A stretch of 64,000 nucleotides of DNA from Flagellimonas meridianipacifica (GTDB taxonomy: Bacteria > Bacteroidota > Bacteroidia > Flavobacteriales > Flavobacteriaceae), in NCBI RefSeq assembly GCF_003001695.1, contig NZ_PVYX01000002.1, positions 496,001-560,000 of the forward strand, read 5' to 3'. Each line of letters opens with the position of its first letter. The stretch's first letter is position 1. The notes below the pieces were generated by a model. That model was not told the origin of the DNA and searched no databases. It saw only the letters and a program-made list of their open reading frames with translations. Both the position numbers and the translations under genes were made by a program. Shown here one piece after another: positions 53,673-63,761 of this stretch.

Positions 53673-54341
53673 ATGCTTGAAGATTTTTTGAAAGAACATC
53701 ATCCTGGTCCAATTCTTGACAACCGCATTCTGTTGTCGGATTATGTGCCTCTTGATATATCGGTACAAAACAAAGAGATTGACAAATACGAAATGACCAC
53801 ACCGGTAGGATGTCAGAGCTATATAGATGAGGTTTTAGAAAAAGAAGGGAAGAAAGTGGCATTTGGGGGATATTTGGAGCAACGTGGTATATATAATTCG
53901 TTTGGTCGGTTTGATGAGGGAGAACAGCGCAATATCCATTTAGGAATGGATTTTTGGCATGGGGCGGGAACTAAAGTGCATGTTCCTATTGATGGCAAAG
54001 TTCATAGTTTTAGAAACAACGAAGATATTGGGAACTATGGTCCCACCATTGTTTTGGAACATCATTTTGATTCTTTGACCTTTTATACGTTATACGGGCA
54101 TCTGTCCTTAGAATCTTTGAATGGTTTGCAAAAAGGGAAGGTGTTTCGAGAAGGAGAGACTCTGGCCACTTTGGGCACTCCTGAAATCAATGTCAACTAT
54201 GCCCCACACCTGCACTTTCAAATTATCAAAGATATTCAGGGGTACAAGGGCGACTATCCTGGGGTTTGTTCTCAAAAAGAACTGGATTTCTACAAAAACA
54301 ACTGTCCAAATCCCAACCTTTTACTCAAGATGAAAATCTAA
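53673..54341 (+). CDS. M23-type (LytM) peptidase-like protein without signal peptide
   Basis: This 222-residue protein has a LytM/M23 domain. The Zn motif is NIHLGMDFWHGAGTKVHVPIDG (key residues HLGMD), then YTLYGHLS, and APHLHFQI with the second His pair. No signal peptide or TM is visible, unlike most M23 endopeptidases. I recall cytoplasmic M23 domains of this type fused to aminotransferases in some bacteria, which is a recollection only. The substrate is unknown; zinc-peptidase activity is inferred from the intact His/Asp motifs. It is divergent from msrA. Confidence 0.85.
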   Translation: MLEDFLKEHHPGPILDNRILLSDYVPLDISVQNKEIDKYEMTTPVGCQSYIDEVLEKEGKKVAFGGYLEQRGIYNSFGRFDEGEQRNIHLGMDFWHGAGTKVHVPIDGKVHSFRNNEDIGNYGPTIVLEHHFDSLTFYTLYGHLSLESLNGLQKGKVFREGETLATLGTPEINVNYAPHLHFQIIKDIQGYKGDYPGVCSQKELDFYKNNCPNPNLLLKMKI

Positions 54342-54511
54342 AAGATCGATGAAATGCACTTGGTCTCGATAGGGTGTTTTAGGTCTTAAAAACGTTCGTC
54401 GAGGATAAAATACACTTCAACTTAAAAAGATTCCAACACCGAGAAAAAAAGGAAGTTAAGCGAGATAAATCCGCACTAGGCTTGGTCTGAGGGTAATTTT
54501 ACCATGTAACA

Positions 54512-54760
54512 ATGACCCAAGACATGAAAGCAATCTTAACCACAATCGCAGTAATCTTCTTCGGAACTTTGACTATGGCACAAAGTGCTTCCACGGAAAC
54601 AAAAGTAGATACCGTAGCTTATACTGTTACTTTGGATATTCAAATTGATACTGACTCCAAAAAGGAAACCAAGGTTGCCAGACTGTATCGATTCAAAAAC
54701 TCTCGAATCAAAAAAGCGTTGTCTTTTAGAACAAAAAGAAACAGAGCTAAACTTGCTTAA
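54512..54760 (+). CDS. Small secreted basic protein
   Basis: This 82-residue protein has a signal peptide beginning MKAILTTIAVIFFGTLTMAQ; the ATG at 54524 would fit the signal better than 54512. After a Thr/Asp-rich middle (TKVDTVAYTVTLDIQIDTDS) comes a strongly basic C-terminus (RLYRFKNSRIKKALSFRTKR). No domain is recognised. It stands alone, 170 bases after the M23-type gene and convergent with the amidohydrolase. The function is unknown. Confidence 0.6.
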   Translation: MTQDMKAILTTIAVIFFGTLTMAQSASTETKVDTVAYTVTLDIQIDTDSKKETKVARLYRFKNSRIKKALSFRTKRNRAKLA

Positions 54761-54790
54761 TTCGAAATCCTCAAACCAAACATATGCTTT

Positions 54791-56368
54791 CTACTTCATT
54801 CCTGGCTGTTTTATCGTGTAGTTTAATTTTTGTTTTTCTTCGGCTACCATTGCTTTTACGTCGCGTAAAAGTGCTTTCGAATCGAAAATAACACCATCTT
54901 TTATAGTGTATTTGACACCACCGACACGTACAACTTCATTGTCCTCGGTAAGTCGAATAGCACCGGTCCCGTAGAGTACCTTTAAATTTTTGAGTGGATT
55001 TTCTTCCACAATGGCAAAATCCGCCATTTTTCCTATTTCAACCGATCCTATTTTATCCGCAACTCCCAATGCTTCTGCACCGTTCAAAGTTGCTGAACGA
55101 ATAACCTCCATTGGGTGAAAACCAGCCTCTCGTAACAATTCCATTTCCCGTATATAGGCAAAACCATACAATTGGAAAATAAAACCAGAATCGGAGCCCG
55201 TAGTAACCCTGCCACCTCGATTTTTGTATTCGTTGATAAAAGTCATCCACAACCGATAGTTATCGCGCCAGGCAACTTCCTGTTCGGTTCCCCAATCATG
55301 CCAGTATGAACCATGTGATATTTTACTGGGTTGGAAAAAAGCCCATACAGTGGGCAGTGCATACTCCTCATGCCATTCTGCCCTTCGTGCTCGGTGCAAA
55401 TCTCTACTTGCTTCATAGATGTTGAAAGTGGGGTCAATGGTAAAATCAAGATCAATCAATTCGTCCATGACCTTGTTCCAATGCTTAGAATGGGGTTTTG
55501 CAGCTTGCTTCCAAAGTTTGCCGGCTTCCTCAAAGCGATTCTGTTCATTTTGATAATTATAATCCAATGGGTAATCCTGAACCGTTCTATCAACAAACAG
55601 CGCTTCAGGAAGTCCATACCAATGTTCCATGCTGGTCAATCCCGCCCTTGCAGAATTTAGCACGTTCCATCGGGCTACATCCACTTGGGCATGATGACAG
55701 GCCGAACGGAGTCCCAATTTCTTGTTTTCGTCCAATGCCGCCGCCATTATTTCCGGTGGTGCACCAAAGAATTTGATGCCATCGGCACCTCGCTCTGCAT
55801 TGGCTCTCACCCATTTTCTAGCTTGCTCAGTAGTACTTATGGGAATATCGTTAAGTGGATTGAAATCTTTTGTGGTTTGTCCGAATCCTGTGTAGGCAAA
55901 GATTCTTGGGGCAATAATCTCATTCCTTTCGCTTTTTCGTTTCAAATCCAAAGTCCAATCGATACTTCTTCCACTGGGTTCTCTTATGGTTGTGATTCCA
56001 TGTGCCATCCATAGCTTGAAAACATAATCGTGATCAGCACCTTGGGCAACCCCTCCAATATGGCCATGCATATCTACAAAACCAGGCAAAAGGTACATGC
56101 CCGAACAATCCAACTCCTTACCTCCTGGTTTCAACTTTGGACGTTTGGATTCATCAATGGCCACTCCAGGATAACCAACAACTTTGATGTCCACAATCTT
56201 GTTCTTTTCCACAACAATGTCAATAGGGCCCCTAGGAGGTGAACCATTCCCATTGATTAAAGTGACACCACGGATGATAAGTTGGGAAAAAGGACCTTCG
56301 CTCATTTCTTCCTGGCCATAGGATGAGCTAAAGGTGTATGCAATTAAGAGGATGAGTAGTTTTTTCAT
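54791..56368 (-). CDS. Secreted amidohydrolase-superfamily metal hydrolase
   Basis: This 525-residue protein has a signal peptide (to about SSSYGQE). The first metal motif is GFVDMHGHIGG (HxH), with the Lys/His region KFFGAPPE and CHHAQVD. The C-terminal Asp motif is TTGSDSGF, and the typical end of the beta-sandwich is KMADFAIVEENPLKN. These fit amidohydrolases of the imidazolonepropionase/prolidase type, so a periplasmic peptide or cyclic amide is the likely substrate. The M14 carboxypeptidase gene lies 8 bases upstream on the same strand, so a shared role in peptide breakdown is likely. Confidence 0.9.
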   Translation of the reverse strand: MKKLLILLIAYTFSSSYGQEEMSEGPFSQLIIRGVTLINGNGSPPRGPIDIVVEKNKIVDIKVVGYPGVAIDESKRPKLKPGGKELDCSGMYLLPGFVDMHGHIGGVAQGADHDYVFKLWMAHGITTIREPSGRSIDWTLDLKRKSERNEIIAPRIFAYTGFGQTTKDFNPLNDIPISTTEQARKWVRANAERGADGIKFFGAPPEIMAAALDENKKLGLRSACHHAQVDVARWNVLNSARAGLTSMEHWYGLPEALFVDRTVQDYPLDYNYQNEQNRFEEAGKLWKQAAKPHSKHWNKVMDELIDLDFTIDPTFNIYEASRDLHRARRAEWHEEYALPTVWAFFQPSKISHGSYWHDWGTEQEVAWRDNYRLWMTFINEYKNRGGRVTTGSDSGFIFQLYGFAYIREMELLREAGFHPMEVIRSATLNGAEALGVADKIGSVEIGKMADFAIVEENPLKNLKVLYGTGAIRLTEDNEVVRVGGVKYTIKDGVIFDSKALLRDVKAMVAEEKQKLNYTIKQPGMK

Positions 56369-56376
56369 AGTTTTTG

Positions 56377-58893
56377 TTATTCTGGGATTCTGATTTTGTT
56401 ACCCAAGAAAAGTGCATTTAAGAACAAACGGTTGGTTCCGTACCATGATCCCCTAAAATTCGGATTGTCAGCAAAAAGTATGGCCCTACCTGCACCCACT
56501 TTGCTCACTACCAAGGAAGCTGAGGGTTTTAGATTTTCTTCAAGGTTCTTTTTGGTAATAAAACCATCAATGTGTGGATCAGCTGCATATTTGGCAACCG
56601 TTGCGTATTCATTTTTACTAGGAGCCAACCAAACAGTATTGTTTTTATATACTGGGATGGAAGAATTTCGATAACCAAATGCTAGGGGATGGGTTACATC
56701 CAAATCCACTTTAAAAATGGCACCTCCCACACTTTCCTTACCCAAGTTTTCGGAAGCATCCACATAAGGTCTACGTTGTACTGTCTCTGTTGTATCCTTT
56801 TCGGCGTCGGTTAGTTTTTCTTTTACCAACTTCTTCTCTATGGCCCATTTGGTTGCACTCCCAATAGTGATTAGGGTATTTCCTTTACTGGCCCAAGATT
56901 TGATTTTATCCATAGTCTTTTCAGAGAATCTGTAGTTCCCAGATACCATTACCAAGGTGTTATACTTGTCCAATTTGGCCCTGTCAAAGTTGCGCATTGG
57001 AATTTTGGTTATGGGCATATGCACTCGGGTATCCAACAAGTGCCAAACTTCACCAGCTTCATAGGAACGAACTCCATCTCCAATGAGCATTGCCGCTTTC
57101 GGGCGAGTTACCGGTTGGACATGACGACTTCCCAAATCAATTCCTTGAAGACTATATCCAGAATTGACCGCGTATACTGGAACTTGATACACTTTCTGGG
57201 CCTCGCTTACTATTGAATATACTTCATTGGCATCCTTTTTCTGAAGGCTTACAGGTACCATAAGGGCACCATAATTGAATTTTCTATCTCCATCGGTAGT
57301 CTTTGCCGTGAAAGGCTTAAAGGCCGAAGAGACCACTAATCCTTGTTCTTGCATGTGATTTAGTGCGGCTACTGCATTATAATCGTCATAATCCATTATG
57401 TAGGCGTAGTCCGTTTTTTGAACCATCCTGGGATTCGTTAAACCACTCAAATTGGTTAGCTTTTCACCGAGATTAAGAGAAGATGTGGATTTGTAATCGA
57501 CGTTATAAAAATTCGCTAAAGACCAAGCAGAGGCATCATAATAAACGCTATCCCGAAACTTTTCATAGGTTTCAAATACGCTCTGTACCATTCTATATTG
57601 CGGTTGTCTGGTCGGGACGGTGTACTTATCTCCATTTTTGTAAACGTCAATTTTGTGAAGCAATAGCTTATCCAAAAATGCTTTGGTTCTGTTAGCATCA
57701 AATTTGTTTTCAAAAGTATATGCCTTGATTTTGCTGCGTGAGGCATTGGTCAAAGCACTTTTGAAGAAATCTTGCTGGTACTTTCTGAGGGTAGCTTTAT
57801 TTTCAACGGCTGCCTTTACCGTAGCAATACTGGATACATATTGGTTTCTAATGGTGAACGGGAAAGTGATTTCCCCAAAGGCCGTGGTTTGTTTGTGACC
57901 TCTCGAACTTGCTTGCTCAAATAACAAGGCCAAGCCTCCTTGAAGGTCAGGGTAAGAAGAACCATACCCGGGATAAGTACCATCGAACACTTCTTTCGTA
58001 AAATAGAATGATCCAATACTGTCAAGGGCTTTTGCAAAGTAGTCGCCAAATAGGTTGTTCAAATCCTCATAGTTTTCCTTAGGCATAATAGGGTCTAGAG
58101 AACCATTTGCTTTCATGGGTTCAAAGAAATAAGTGCTTTGTGTACCCATTTCATGAAAATCAGTTACCACATTGGGATACCATTGGTGATACCAAGTCAA
58201 TTTTCCACGACTTTCGGGATGAATTCCCAGGTACCAATCACGATTTAAATCAAACCAATAGTGATTGGTTCGTCCACGAGGCCAATACTCATTATGTTCT
58301 GCATCCTGTGGATCGGCAACCAACGGATTTCCTTGATACATATTGGCCCATTGGGTATGCCTATCCCTACCATCAGGATTGATGGTTGGGTCAACAAAAA
58401 TGACGCTGTTGTTCAAATAGTTTAGAACTTCCGGACTGTTTGACGCTGCGAGTGTATAGGCCATTAGTATGGCGGCTTCCCCTCCTGAGGGTTCATTTCC
58501 ATGCACATTATAGCCCAAATTGATGAAAACGGGTAATCCATCATAATCTGAAGGGGATTTTGATGGGTCGGTATATTCCAGATGCTTTTCTTTAAGTGCG
58601 TCTAGATTATTTAAATTTTCCCCAGAGGTGATCGTAAGTATTACCAGCTTTCGACCTTCATAAGTTTTTCCATACTCATAATAAGAAGCTCTTTCAGAGT
58701 TTTGGGCCAGATAGTCCATGTAAGCCACAATCAAATCATGCCTAGTATGCCTTTCTCCGATACCATATCCCAGAAATTCTTCTGGAGATTGGATATTGGA
58801 ATCAAAAGGGTGAAATTTTTTTAAAAAATAGTCTTGAGCGGATAGGGAAATGCTAAAAAAACATAGCAGTCCCAAGAGAGATTTTTTGAACAT
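56377..58893 (-). CDS. Secreted M14 zinc carboxypeptidase
   Basis: This 838-residue secreted enzyme has a signal peptide (to about SISLSAQD). The M14 peptidase domain spans residues 35-350, with Zn ligands in YNVHGNEPSGGEAA (HxxE) and TDFHEMGTQS (His), DPTINPDGRDRH, and the catalytic Glu in LALLFEQASSRG. The long C-terminal part (about 380-838) has a class I glutamine-amidotransferase-like stretch, VPVYAVNSG and VMVSGNYRFSEKT, as often found in large Bacteroidota M14 proteins. It is co-transcribed with the amidohydrolase downstream, so it probably supplies peptides to it. Confidence 0.92.
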   Translation of the reverse strand: MFKKSLLGLLCFFSISLSAQDYFLKKFHPFDSNIQSPEEFLGYGIGERHTRHDLIVAYMDYLAQNSERASYYEYGKTYEGRKLVILTITSGENLNNLDALKEKHLEYTDPSKSPSDYDGLPVFINLGYNVHGNEPSGGEAAILMAYTLAASNSPEVLNYLNNSVIFVDPTINPDGRDRHTQWANMYQGNPLVADPQDAEHNEYWPRGRTNHYWFDLNRDWYLGIHPESRGKLTWYHQWYPNVVTDFHEMGTQSTYFFEPMKANGSLDPIMPKENYEDLNNLFGDYFAKALDSIGSFYFTKEVFDGTYPGYGSSYPDLQGGLALLFEQASSRGHKQTTAFGEITFPFTIRNQYVSSIATVKAAVENKATLRKYQQDFFKSALTNASRSKIKAYTFENKFDANRTKAFLDKLLLHKIDVYKNGDKYTVPTRQPQYRMVQSVFETYEKFRDSVYYDASAWSLANFYNVDYKSTSSLNLGEKLTNLSGLTNPRMVQKTDYAYIMDYDDYNAVAALNHMQEQGLVVSSAFKPFTAKTTDGDRKFNYGALMVPVSLQKKDANEVYSIVSEAQKVYQVPVYAVNSGYSLQGIDLGSRHVQPVTRPKAAMLIGDGVRSYEAGEVWHLLDTRVHMPITKIPMRNFDRAKLDKYNTLVMVSGNYRFSEKTMDKIKSWASKGNTLITIGSATKWAIEKKLVKEKLTDAEKDTTETVQRRPYVDASENLGKESVGGAIFKVDLDVTHPLAFGYRNSSIPVYKNNTVWLAPSKNEYATVAKYAADPHIDGFITKKNLEENLKPSASLVVSKVGAGRAILFADNPNFRGSWYGTNRLFLNALFLGNKIRIPE

Positions 58894-58934
58894 TCGTGCA
58901 GGATTGGTTAATCCTTTAAAGATAGGAAAAGCTT

Positions 58935-60152
58935 TTAATCGACAGAATTGAATTCTTCAATTATTTCCTCGAATTCAATTCTATAATACGTGCCTTTTTT
59001 GGACATATCCCTAGCAATGGTTCCCCGTAATTGTCTGGTGAGATTGTATATCAATTTTAAACCTAGGGATTTTGAATTTTTTGGGTCAAAATTATGGGAA
59101 TACCCTTTTCCGTTATCGCCCAGATAAAGCTCATAACGATTATCAGGAAGTTTTTTTAGGGAAATGGTTATTTCTCCTTTGTCATCTTCTGTGATGCCAT
59201 ATTTAAGGGCATTTGTAATGGTTTCATTGATGATTAAACCAAGCGGAATAACAGTATCTATACTTAGCTTGTTATCTTCAATGTCCATGTGCATTTTGAC
59301 ACTATCGGTACTTCCTTTTACAGAGCGTACCAAGTATTCGCACAACTCCTTAATATAAGGTTTTAGCTCAATTTTTGATAAGTAGTCGTCACGTTTGTAG
59401 AGCATCTCGTGTACCATTGCCATGGAGACCACTCTATTTTGGCTGCTCTTTATAATACCACTGATTTTATCATCAGCGATAGACCTTGACTGCAAACTCA
59501 ACAGACTTGAAACGGTTTGTAGATTGTTCTTTACCCGGTGATGTACCTCTTTTAATAAGGTTTCCTTTTCATTTATTCGTTCAAGGATTTCTTTACGTGA
59601 TTTGTACAGTTTATGATGGGCTTTCAATAGGTTTTTCCCAAATACTCCGCCTAAAAGGTATACCGCAAAAACCGAACTTATAAAGGCAAACCATTTCTTG
59701 GAATTTTCAGGAATTACGTTTTCCAAGATTCGGAAATCACCTAAATCATATAGAAACAATATGGCAAGAACCACCAAATTGATAATGAGGTAAAAATGCC
59801 CGTAAATCTTTGTTGTGACATATCCGGCAAAAACAATTATAGCAAGGACAAATATGAACGGGCTCTGTATTCCGCCACTGCAAAGGGTAACTAAAATGGC
59901 CCCAACCATGGATAACATGGAGGTTATATTATACGTTAAAAGTATGTTTTTATGCAGTTTGTAGAATAAGGTGTTCAATACGTTAATGCATGCGAAGCCC
60001 AAACAGGTTATTGGGATAATTTCCTTTATATCCAAAAAGAAAAAGCATATTGCACCGAACAGCACTGCAAACAAAGAAGAACTATAGTTAACTCTTAGTA
60101 CCAAATCAATTTTATCTCGTAAACGATATTTATCCTTGACAGGAATCTTCAT
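58935..60152 (-). CDS. Orphan sensor histidine kinase, HisKA_2 type
   Basis: This 405-residue protein has five to six N-terminal spans (about 17-170) without a large sensor domain, then a coiled-coil linker. A HisKA_2 dimerisation region has ETLLKEVHHRVKNNLQTVSSLLSL (key residues EVHHRVKNN), and a HATPase_c domain follows, with LGLIINETITNALKYG (N box), LYLGDNGKGY (G1) and SKSLGLKLIYNLTRQLRG (G2). No response regulator is adjacent, so its partner is elsewhere. The signal is probably membrane state or a small hydrophobic molecule, which is inference. Confidence 0.92.
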   Translation of the reverse strand: MKIPVKDKYRLRDKIDLVLRVNYSSSLFAVLFGAICFFFLDIKEIIPITCLGFACINVLNTLFYKLHKNILLTYNITSMLSMVGAILVTLCSGGIQSPFIFVLAIIVFAGYVTTKIYGHFYLIINLVVLAILFLYDLGDFRILENVIPENSKKWFAFISSVFAVYLLGGVFGKNLLKAHHKLYKSRKEILERINEKETLLKEVHHRVKNNLQTVSSLLSLQSRSIADDKISGIIKSSQNRVVSMAMVHEMLYKRDDYLSKIELKPYIKELCEYLVRSVKGSTDSVKMHMDIEDNKLSIDTVIPLGLIINETITNALKYGITEDDKGEITISLKKLPDNRYELYLGDNGKGYSHNFDPKNSKSLGLKLIYNLTRQLRGTIARDMSKKGTYYRIEFEEIIEEFNSVD

Positions 60153-60257
60153 GTGCTGCGATTAGTTCTTCACCTGGTACTATAAAAAGAGGTCGAGGCT
60201 ATAGTTTAGGTTAATTGTACGGGGTAATATAGTTGTAAATCTAACTATGTTTTCTTT

Positions 60258-60298
60258 ATAAACAAAAAACGACAGTCATTCTTGACCGCCGTTTTTTT
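60258..60298 (-). terminator. secA terminator
   Basis: On the minus strand a 15-bp stem (60297-60283 pairing with 60278-60264) includes two G-U pairs that are A-C mismatches on the plus strand. A U-rich tail follows, about 18 bases after the secA stop. Confidence 0.8.
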
Positions 60299-60314
60299 AC
60301 ATTGTTTTTAACAA

Positions 60315-63300
60315 TTAGTCTTCAATAAGCACCCATTCGCCCTTATCTATCAAAGGCTCAGCTTGTTTGTACTTTACTGTCTTGCTTTCTCCGGACATAA
60401 CATTTTTAATGGTGACCCGGTCATTGCGTCCAATTTTTGGTTTTTCGCGAACAATTGTCTCAGTAACTTGGGGTCTTCTCCCTTGTGTTTGACCTGCGGC
60501 ACGGTTTTGTGCAGCCAATTCATCACTGTTTGGGATCTCTTCCTTGGTCGTCTGTAATTTTTCTTTAGGTCTGCGCACAGTTCGCGCTTCTTGTATTTGA
60601 TTGGTGCTTTCTGAAGGCAGTTCCCCTTTATATAGGAAGGATATTACCTCTTTGTTCACCTTATCAATCATTTCTTTGAAAAGCTCAAAGGCTTCAAACT
60701 TATATATCAAAAGAGGGTCCTTTTGCTCGTGGACTGCCAACTGAACGGATTGTTTCAACTCATCCATTTTACGCAAGTGCGTTTTCCAGGAATCATCAAT
60801 GATTGCCAAAGTGATGTTTTTCTCAAAGTCGGTGACCAACTGCTTACCTTCACTCTGATAGGCACTTTCCAAATTGGTGACCACATTAAGCGTTTTGATA
60901 CCATCCGTAAAAGGAACTATAATGCGCTCAAACTTATTGGACTGGTCCTCATAAACCCTTTTAATGACTTGGAAAGCAACTCCTGCACTTCGCTGCATTT
61001 TTTCTTGATAGAAATTGTACGCGGCTTGGTATACCTGATTGGCAATTTCCTGAAAGCTCAATTTTCTAAACTCTTCTTCAGAAATAGGTGAAGTAATTGA
61101 GAAATATTTTATGAGCTCGAATTCAAAGTTTTTATAGTCTTCGGCCAATTTATTGGTCTCAGCGATAACTTCCGAGGTATCATAAATCATGTTGGCAATG
61201 TCCACCTTTAATCGTTCTCCTTGCAGAGCATGGCGTCTTCGCTTGTAAACAACTTCACGTTGGGCATTCATTACATCATCATATTCCAGAAGACGCTTGC
61301 GGATACCAAAGTTGTTTTCCTCTACCTTTTTCTGGGCACGCTCAATGGATTTTGTCATCATGGAATGCTGAATGACCTCACCTTCTTCCAAGCCCATGCG
61401 GTCCATCATTTTGGCAACCCTATCTGAGCCGAACAGGCGCATAAGGTTATCCTCAAGGGAAACATAGAACTGGGAGCTTCCCACATCACCTTGACGTCCG
61501 GAACGACCTCGTAGCTGACGGTCCACCCGTCTCGAATCGTGTCTTTCCGTACCCACGATGGCCAATCCACCTGCATTTTTCACTTCATCAGTCAACTTAA
61601 TATCGGTACCCCTACCGGCCATGTTTGTGGCGATGGTCACCACGCCAGGATTCCCGGCTTCTGCAACAATATCCGCTTCCTTTTTATGAAGCTTTGCATT
61701 CAATACATTGTGAGGAATCTTTCTTACGCTAAGCAGCTTTGACAAGAGTTCCGAAATTTCAACCGAAGTGGTACCAATTAACACAGGTCTGCCTGCTTTG
61801 GATAAATCGGTTACCTCTTCAATAATAGCGTTATATTTTTCCCGTTTGGTTTTGTAAATCAAATCGTTTCGGTCATCACGTGCGATGGGTCTATTCGTTG
61901 GAATCTCCATGACATCCAACTTGTAAATTTCCCAGAACTCTCCAGCTTCTGTAACCGCCGTACCGGTCATACCTGCCAGCTTTTTGTACATCCTAAAATA
62001 ATTCTGGAGGGTAACTGTGGCGAAAGTTTGGGTCATGGCCTCAATCTTCACACTTTCCTTGGCTTCAATCGCTTGGTGCAGACCGTCGGAATACCTACGA
62101 CCGTCCATAATACGGCCCGTTTGCTCGTCCACAATCATGACTTTGTTGTCCATGACCACGTATTCCACATCCTTTTCAAAAAGGGTATACGCCTTTAGCA
62201 ATTGGGTCATGGTATGGATACGCTCACTTTTTACGGCAAAATCCTTAAAGAGTTCTTCTTTGAGTTCAGCTTCTTTTTCAATTTCAAGATTTTGTTCTTC
62301 AATCTTGGCGATTTCCCCACCGATATCTGGCATTACAAAGAAATCCTTGTTCTCTTCCCCAGAAAGGTAATCAACTCCTTTATCGGTTAATTCAATCTGG
62401 TTATTCTTTTCATCAATCGTGAACAGTAAATCGGCATCTACCTTGGGCATTTCCCGATTATTGTCCTGCATATAGAAGTTCTCGGTTTTCTGAAGGAGTT
62501 GTTTTACACCTTCTTCACTCAAAAACTTGATGAGCGCTTTGTTTTTTGGTAATCCACGATATACACGAAGCAATAGGAAGCCTCCTTCTTTCGTATCACC
62601 TTCTTTGATAAGCTTTTTAGCTTCGGCCAAAACACCAGTAAGATGCTGACGTTGTTTTTGGACAATATCTGAAACCTTGGGCTTCAATTCATTGAATTCA
62701 TGACGGTCCCCTTCAGGAACAGGTCCGGAAATAATCAATGGTGTACGAGCGTCATCAATTAACACTGAATCTACCTCATCCACAATGGCATAGTGGTGTG
62801 GCCGTTGCACCAGGTCGTTGGGCGAATGGGCCATATTGTCACGCAGGTAATCAAAACCAAATTCGTTGTTGGTTCCATATGTGATGTCTGCGTTGTATGC
62901 AGCTCGTCTTCCCTCTGAATTGGGTTGATGCTTATCTATACAATCCACGGTAAGGCCATGGAATTCAAAAAGGGGGGCCATCCAGGTGCTATCCCTTTTG
63001 GCCAGATAATCATTAACGGTCACTAAGTGTGCACCTTTTCCGGCCAGGGCGTTCAAGTAGAGTGGGAGGGTGGCTACCAAAGTTTTTCCTTCTCCCGTTT
63101 GCATTTCGGCAATTTTTCCTTGGTGAAGAGAGATACCACCTATTAATTGGACATCGTAGTGAATCATGTCCCAGGTAACCTCTTTTCCTGCTGCATCCCA
63201 TGAATTGTTCCAAACCGCACTATCTCCTTGTAAGGTGACATAATCCTTGGAGCCCGAAAGGGAACGGTCATATTCTGTGGCCGTTACTTCAAGAGTCTCG

Positions 63301-63677
63301 TTGTTTGCAAAGCGTTTGGCCGTTTCTTTTACTACGGCAAAAGCTTCAGGTAGAATATCATTCAAGGTTTTTTCCGAAATGGCATAGGCTTCTTCTTCAA
63401 GCTTGTCAATTTCAGTATAGATTTCCTCATTTCGGTCAATATCCGTAGAGTTTTGAACCTCCTCTTTTAAGGCATCTATTTTATCATCTATATCTTTTCG
63501 TTCTTCTTTTATCCTAGACTTGAAGTCAACCGTTTTTTGTCTTAGGTCATCCAAAGAGAGGGATTCAAGTTGTTGCTCAAAGGATTTTATTTCTTTTACC
63601 AAAGGTTGAAGCGCCTTTACGTCTTTTTCAGATTTATCTCCTACAAAAACCTTTAGTACGGAATTAATAAAACTCAT
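60315..63677 (-). CDS. secA: Preprotein translocase ATPase SecA
   Basis: This ATP-driven motor of the Sec pathway is 1120 residues. The length over the E. coli protein (about 900) comes from insertions in the nucleotide-binding region, typical of Bacteroidota. Walker A is MQTGEGKTLVATLPLYLNAL (key residues GEGKT), then NDYLAKRD, the DEAD-like VDEVDSVLIDDARTPLIISG (key residues DEVDSVLIDDA), and TNMAGRGTDIKL and DRQLRGRSGRQGD of motor 2. The protein ends with KVGEWVLIED-type residues; the C-terminal Cys/His zinc motif of E. coli SecA is absent. It is a single gene; a -7-like TAATTTTG on the minus strand lies at 63758-63751. Confidence 0.98.
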   Translation of the reverse strand: MSFINSVLKVFVGDKSEKDVKALQPLVKEIKSFEQQLESLSLDDLRQKTVDFKSRIKEERKDIDDKIDALKEEVQNSTDIDRNEEIYTEIDKLEEEAYAISEKTLNDILPEAFAVVKETAKRFANNETLEVTATEYDRSLSGSKDYVTLQGDSAVWNNSWDAAGKEVTWDMIHYDVQLIGGISLHQGKIAEMQTGEGKTLVATLPLYLNALAGKGAHLVTVNDYLAKRDSTWMAPLFEFHGLTVDCIDKHQPNSEGRRAAYNADITYGTNNEFGFDYLRDNMAHSPNDLVQRPHHYAIVDEVDSVLIDDARTPLIISGPVPEGDRHEFNELKPKVSDIVQKQRQHLTGVLAEAKKLIKEGDTKEGGFLLLRVYRGLPKNKALIKFLSEEGVKQLLQKTENFYMQDNNREMPKVDADLLFTIDEKNNQIELTDKGVDYLSGEENKDFFVMPDIGGEIAKIEEQNLEIEKEAELKEELFKDFAVKSERIHTMTQLLKAYTLFEKDVEYVVMDNKVMIVDEQTGRIMDGRRYSDGLHQAIEAKESVKIEAMTQTFATVTLQNYFRMYKKLAGMTGTAVTEAGEFWEIYKLDVMEIPTNRPIARDDRNDLIYKTKREKYNAIIEEVTDLSKAGRPVLIGTTSVEISELLSKLLSVRKIPHNVLNAKLHKKEADIVAEAGNPGVVTIATNMAGRGTDIKLTDEVKNAGGLAIVGTERHDSRRVDRQLRGRSGRQGDVGSSQFYVSLEDNLMRLFGSDRVAKMMDRMGLEEGEVIQHSMMTKSIERAQKKVEENNFGIRKRLLEYDDVMNAQREVVYKRRRHALQGERLKVDIANMIYDTSEVIAETNKLAEDYKNFEFELIKYFSITSPISEEEFRKLSFQEIANQVYQAAYNFYQEKMQRSAGVAFQVIKRVYEDQSNKFERIIVPFTDGIKTLNVVTNLESAYQSEGKQLVTDFEKNITLAIIDDSWKTHLRKMDELKQSVQLAVHEQKDPLLIYKFEAFELFKEMIDKVNKEVISFLYKGELPSESTNQIQEARTVRRPKEKLQTTKEEIPNSDELAAQNRAAGQTQGRRPQVTETIVREKPKIGRNDRVTIKNVMSGESKTVKYKQAEPLIDKGEWVLIED

Positions 63678-63761
63678 GAAATGTTTTTCTTTTGGGTCGC
63701 AAAAGCTGTTCCATTGTCAAAAGTGGTTAGGAACTCTTCTGCAAGGGTGTCAAAATTACAT

